Shown here: positions 61,511-64,000 of the stretch, one piece after another
Layout: the number at the start of each line of letters is the position of its first letter
Position numbering within the stretch: position 1 is the stretch's first letter
NCBI RefSeq assembly: GCF_013033965.1
Contig: NZ_WQFE01000015.1
Location: 27,005-91,004, forward strand
From: Ruegeria atlantica
GTDB lineage: Bacteria > Pseudomonadota > Alphaproteobacteria > Rhodobacterales > Rhodobacteraceae
DNA: 64,000 nt
Direction: 5' to 3'
The notes under the pieces: model-generated
What the model was told of the DNA's origin: nothing
The model's database searches: none
The model's input: the letters and a program-made list of their open reading frames with translations, nothing else
Translations under genes and position numbers: made by a program

Positions 61511-63222
61511 GCGGCACCTTTGTGCCAGGCTGCAGCCGCTGCGCGTTCAAGATCGGTATCCAATGCCCATGCCGCCAGATCCAGGGCATTTGAAGAACTT
61601 AAGCGAATGCTCCTGTCCGTTGCCTTTTTCATCCGAGGGTCTGGACTTGCCATAAGGATCGTGGGCCGTGGTGAAACGGACTGGAGGTAGTCTGCCAGGG
61701 CTTGGCGTTCCGTTGTATCAAGAACCGCGGTTGGTTCATTCATCAACAGAACCCTTGGACGCAGCGCCAATGCCCGTGTCAAAGCAATGAGATGCCTGTT
61801 CACCGGGTCGGATTCAAACCCGGTTCCAGTGTTAAGCCGGGTTGCATACCCCATGGGCAGACGATGAATGCGTTTCTCTAATCCGAGAGCGACAGCAACC
61901 TGCTTGGCACGATCGACAGTTTCCGCATCACCAAAAGCGCTGATGTTTTCAAGCAGTGTTCCCGACAGGATCGCGGGCTCGGCTTCAAGCGCAACCAGCG
62001 CATCTTGGCCGCGCCACCCTACCAACTGCGAAGCCGGGAACTCGTCAATGAACACGCCACCGCCATCAGGTTCACGTTGCCCCGTCATTGCGTCAAACAA
62101 GGTTTCGACCATCCAGCTTTCCTCTGCCTCGATCAACACGCTACACCCTCGTTCCACCTGAAAGCTGACCGGAGCGAACATTTTCCCCTCTCCTGTTGAC
62201 CGTTGCATGGATAGCCCAGAAACCCTGATCCGGCCCATTTGGTCTTTCGAAGATTCGAAACATTGGTTGGTTTTAAGTTGCTCCATTTCCGTCAGGCGGT
62301 TTTTTGAGATGGCCGAATTTTCAGACTGAACCCACATCGCCATGAGTTTCGTCAGAGGCTGAATAATCCGGCCATTCAACAGCATACAGGCAGCCAGTTC
62401 AGCAACGCCGATCAGATCTATGATCACAAGGTAAGCCCCCAACAGCCCCATCGCGGCGACAGCCATCTGAGAGAAAATGGCGCTAAAGCTTTGTGCAAAT
62501 CCCGCGAATTGGATCAACTTTCTGCTGATGTCGACGGTCTGGTCTTCAAGCAACTCAAAGCGGCGGGCCATTTGCGGCTCCATCCGGTTTGTCTTGATCG
62601 TGGGCATGTTGGACAAGATCTCGGACAAAAACGCGTAACGCCGTGTGTCCAGGGACTTGCGCCGCGAAAACAAAGCCCATTGCGCTCGCTTCATCACCAC
62701 GGCAAAGGCGATCACAACGCAGAATGCGCCCAGCGGCACCAAAAGCAACCACCCGCCTATCAATCCGATCAGAACTGCAAATAACGCCGTAAAGGGCAGA
62801 TCGATCGAAAGTGTTTGGCCCCGCCCCGAATGGTAATCCCGCATCTGGCCGATGGCCGCATAACGTTCGGCATAGTTGCTGGCAGGCTCACGCGAAAAGG
62901 CCAAAGAATTGGCGCTGAGGACCCTGGTCAAAAAGCGACGGTAGTTCCAGACTGCTGCCCTCTCTGCCGAAGTTGTCAATAGGACGGAACGGCAATGTCT
63001 CAGCAACAGTTCCATACCTGCCCCGATCACCAACGTTACCGTCAATACGCGTAAGGTTTCGGTGGACTGAAATGGAATGACTCTGTCGAATATGAGCAGG
63101 ATAGAAATTGGCATTAACAACGACAGAATATTCATCGACAAAGAGGCGACCCAAAGCGGGATGTCAAAATAAAGCGCCGAAATTCGCCCAGCAAATCCAC
63201 GCGGTTCCATCATGCTTTTCAC
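61507..63222 (-). CDS. Second ABC half-transporter with degenerate ATPase
   Basis: A 571-residue half-transporter without the C39-like domain: membrane domain from residue 1 (LWVASLSMNILSLLMPISIL onward) and an ATPase domain from about 340. Walker A reads EAEESWMVETL where GxxGxGKST is expected (Gly, Lys and Ser/Thr all lost, near residue 362), the Q-loop Gln is replaced (ALEAEPAILSGT), the signature reads FESDPVNR, Walker B is VLLMNEPTAVLD (Asp replaced by Asn) and the H-loop is ASPDPR. Thus both members of this pair lack ATP-binding and ATPase residues. It is the first gene of the secretion unit, divergent from the adhesin-like gene. Confidence 0.9.
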   Translation of the reverse strand: MKSMMEPRGFAGRISALYFDIPLWVASLSMNILSLLMPISILLIFDRVIPFQSTETLRVLTVTLVIGAGMELLLRHCRSVLLTTSAERAAVWNYRRFLTRVLSANSLAFSREPASNYAERYAAIGQMRDYHSGRGQTLSIDLPFTALFAVLIGLIGGWLLLVPLGAFCVVIAFAVVMKRAQWALFSRRKSLDTRRYAFLSEILSNMPTIKTNRMEPQMARRFELLEDQTVDISRKLIQFAGFAQSFSAIFSQMAVAAMGLLGAYLVIIDLIGVAELAACMLLNGRIIQPLTKLMAMWVQSENSAISKNRLTEMEQLKTNQCFESSKDQMGRIRVSGLSMQRSTGEGKMFAPVSFQVERGCSVLIEAEESWMVETLFDAMTGQREPDGGGVFIDEFPASQLVGWRGQDALVALEAEPAILSGTLLENISAFGDAETVDRAKQVAVALGLEKRIHRLPMGYATRLNTGTGFESDPVNRHLIALTRALALRPRVLLMNEPTAVLDTTERQALADYLQSVSPRPTILMASPDPRMKKATDRSIRLSSSNALDLAAWALDTDLERAAAAAWHKGAA

Positions 63223-63303
63223 CCCTTCGGTCTTTTAAGCAGAAGTGGCCGGTTCACGTTTAGAACCCGTAAATCCGATGGCGTGAATTTCCTAAGAATT
63301 GCT

Positions 63304-63315
63304 TTTAAATTTAAA
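63304..63315. promoter_or_regulatory. AT palindrome in the divergent region
   Basis: A 12-base palindrome TTTAAATTTAAA lies in the 167-base region between the ABC pair and the cadherin-like gene. It may be part of overlapping promoters or a regulator site; AT-rich composition makes chance occurrence plausible. Confidence 0.25.
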
Positions 63316-63389
63316 TAGTTATCCCGCAGCTTTAGGAATTCGCGTGTTACCAAGTACAAGGAATCAATTGTAGTTTGGGGATTTGTGCC

Positions 63390-64000
63390 ATGGGTAAACT
63401 GGAAAGCGACCTGAATTTTCACACAAAGTCCGCACAGGCGGATATGGATGAAAAACAGGAAATCGCCACTCACCTTTCCCGCAATGTTGTTGGATCCAGC
63501 CAAGATCCGACGCGCAGTACGTTACACACGGGCCAGCAGTTCTCGGGGGTATTCGAACGCAACGACCGGAGTGAGGGTGCCCCTGAAGAACTGACATCCC
63601 GCACTGTTCCCGAGCCCCAGTCAGGCAGCGCCTCAATCGCTGATCCCGTAGCCAGCACCCTTTCTTCAACGACTGCGCCGAGCCGATCAGCTGTTCAAAA
63701 CACTAGGGCAGAGGAACCTGTGATCGTCGAAAATTCCGGCTTGGTCGAAACGTTCAGATCCGCAGTTTCTTCGCCCCAACCAACTGAAAACTTGGAAATT
63801 GTGCATGCGAGCAAACCTTCGGCTCGACCAGACACGCAGGACTTGCCCAATATGGATGCGCCCCCAGAAGCATCAACTAACTCGCAGAACGGGAACAACG
63901 CGCCGCAAGAGCTCAACCTAGGCAACACCTCGGTCGCCGAAAACGCTCAGGGCGCGGTGATTGGGTCCATTTCCGTCTTGGATCCCGATGCTTCGGACAC
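63390..64000 (+). CDS. Cadherin-like/adhesin-type secreted protein, N-terminal part
   Basis: An open frame from ATG 63390 to the window edge, 203 codons and no stop, so the gene is truncated by the window. There is no Sec signal. Residues 1-175 are polar, Ser/Thr/Pro/Glu-rich and probably disordered (QSGSASIADPVASTLSSTTA). Near residue 180 the sequence becomes LNLGNTSVAENAQGAVIGS, continuing SISVLDPDASDT, which is the opening of a cadherin-like repeat of large type I secreted adhesins. It is divergent from the HlyD/ABC/ABC unit and is the natural substrate of it. A GGGGA element lies about 10 bases before the ATG. Confidence 0.8.
   Translation, partial: MGKLESDLNFHTKSAQADMDEKQEIATHLSRNVVGSSQDPTRSTLHTGQQFSGVFERNDRSEGAPEELTSRTVPEPQSGSASIADPVASTLSSTTAPSRSAVQNTRAEEPVIVENSGLVETFRSAVSSPQPTENLEIVHASKPSARPDTQDLPNMDAPPEASTNSQNGNNAPQELNLGNTSVAENAQGAVIGSISVLDPDASD

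Noticed and set aside
1..64000. tRNA, rRNA or prophage genes
   Set aside because: No cloverleaf-like sequence with a T-loop, no rRNA segments and no phage structural or integrase proteins were recognised by eye; a tRNAscan run would be the decisive check.

Overview
The window looks like a chromosomal segment from a marine alphaproteobacterium of the Rhodobacteraceae (Roseobacter group). This is inferred from the overall protein character, from the many ABC and TRAP uptake systems next to small catabolic operons, and from the queuosine operon. I saw no rRNA, tRNA or CRISPR array, and no phage genes. No taxon marker gene was read, so the assignment is an inference.

Left part (1-22.3 kb): two small coupled genes of unknown function, a secreted-type endonuclease/exonuclease/phosphatase enzyme, and the serine/threonine symporter SstT. 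After a gene-poor stretch comes an XRE regulator divergent from a long operon (5.9-16.4 kb): a CocE-type acyl hydrolase, a complete peptide-type ABC importer, a YtcJ-type amidohydrolase and an M81 (MlrC-like) metallopeptidase. This looks like import and hydrolysis of an amide or peptide compound. A second unit (16.8-22.3 kb) has an Lrp regulator divergent from a Rieske oxygenase, a glyoxalase I-like protein, an EutQ-like cupin, a GlnT-type glutamate-amine ligase and a MetX-like alpha/beta-hydrolase. It is consistent with catabolism of an amine through a gamma-glutamyl intermediate.

Centre (22.9-39.1 kb, all minus strand): an RTX type I secretion locus. It holds a TolC-like lipoprotein, an HlyD adaptor, an HlyB-like ABC exporter with an inactive C39-like domain, a small conserved-looking protein with a very strong ribosome site, an HlyC-like lysine acyltransferase, and a giant RTX protein of about 2,900 residues. 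The giant protein carries nonapeptide-type repeats, a DUF642-like module, three tandem LamG-like domains and two blocks of MARTX-like repeats. Its true start appears to lie at 39133, separated from the main frame by one -1 frameshift near 39005. AT-rich gaps and an IS5-family transposase relic flank the locus.

Right part (40-64 kb): aconitase AcnB; a BASS-type transporter; a TRAP transporter with a DadA-like oxidoreductase and an enolase-superfamily enzyme, controlled by a divergent LysR regulator; a thiamine-diphosphate enzyme divergent from a GntR regulator and an Asp/Glu-racemase-like protein, with a perfect palindrome between them; and queC-queD-queE-queF preceded by a clear class I preQ1 riboswitch that covers the queC ribosome site. 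Next is a large SLC13-type permease with TrkA-C domains. The window ends with a second type I secretion module, an HlyD adaptor plus two ABC half-transporters, divergent from the start of a cadherin-like (adhesin-type) secreted protein cut by the window edge. Both half-transporters have lost essentially all ATP-hydrolysis motifs, which is the most unusual observation in the window.
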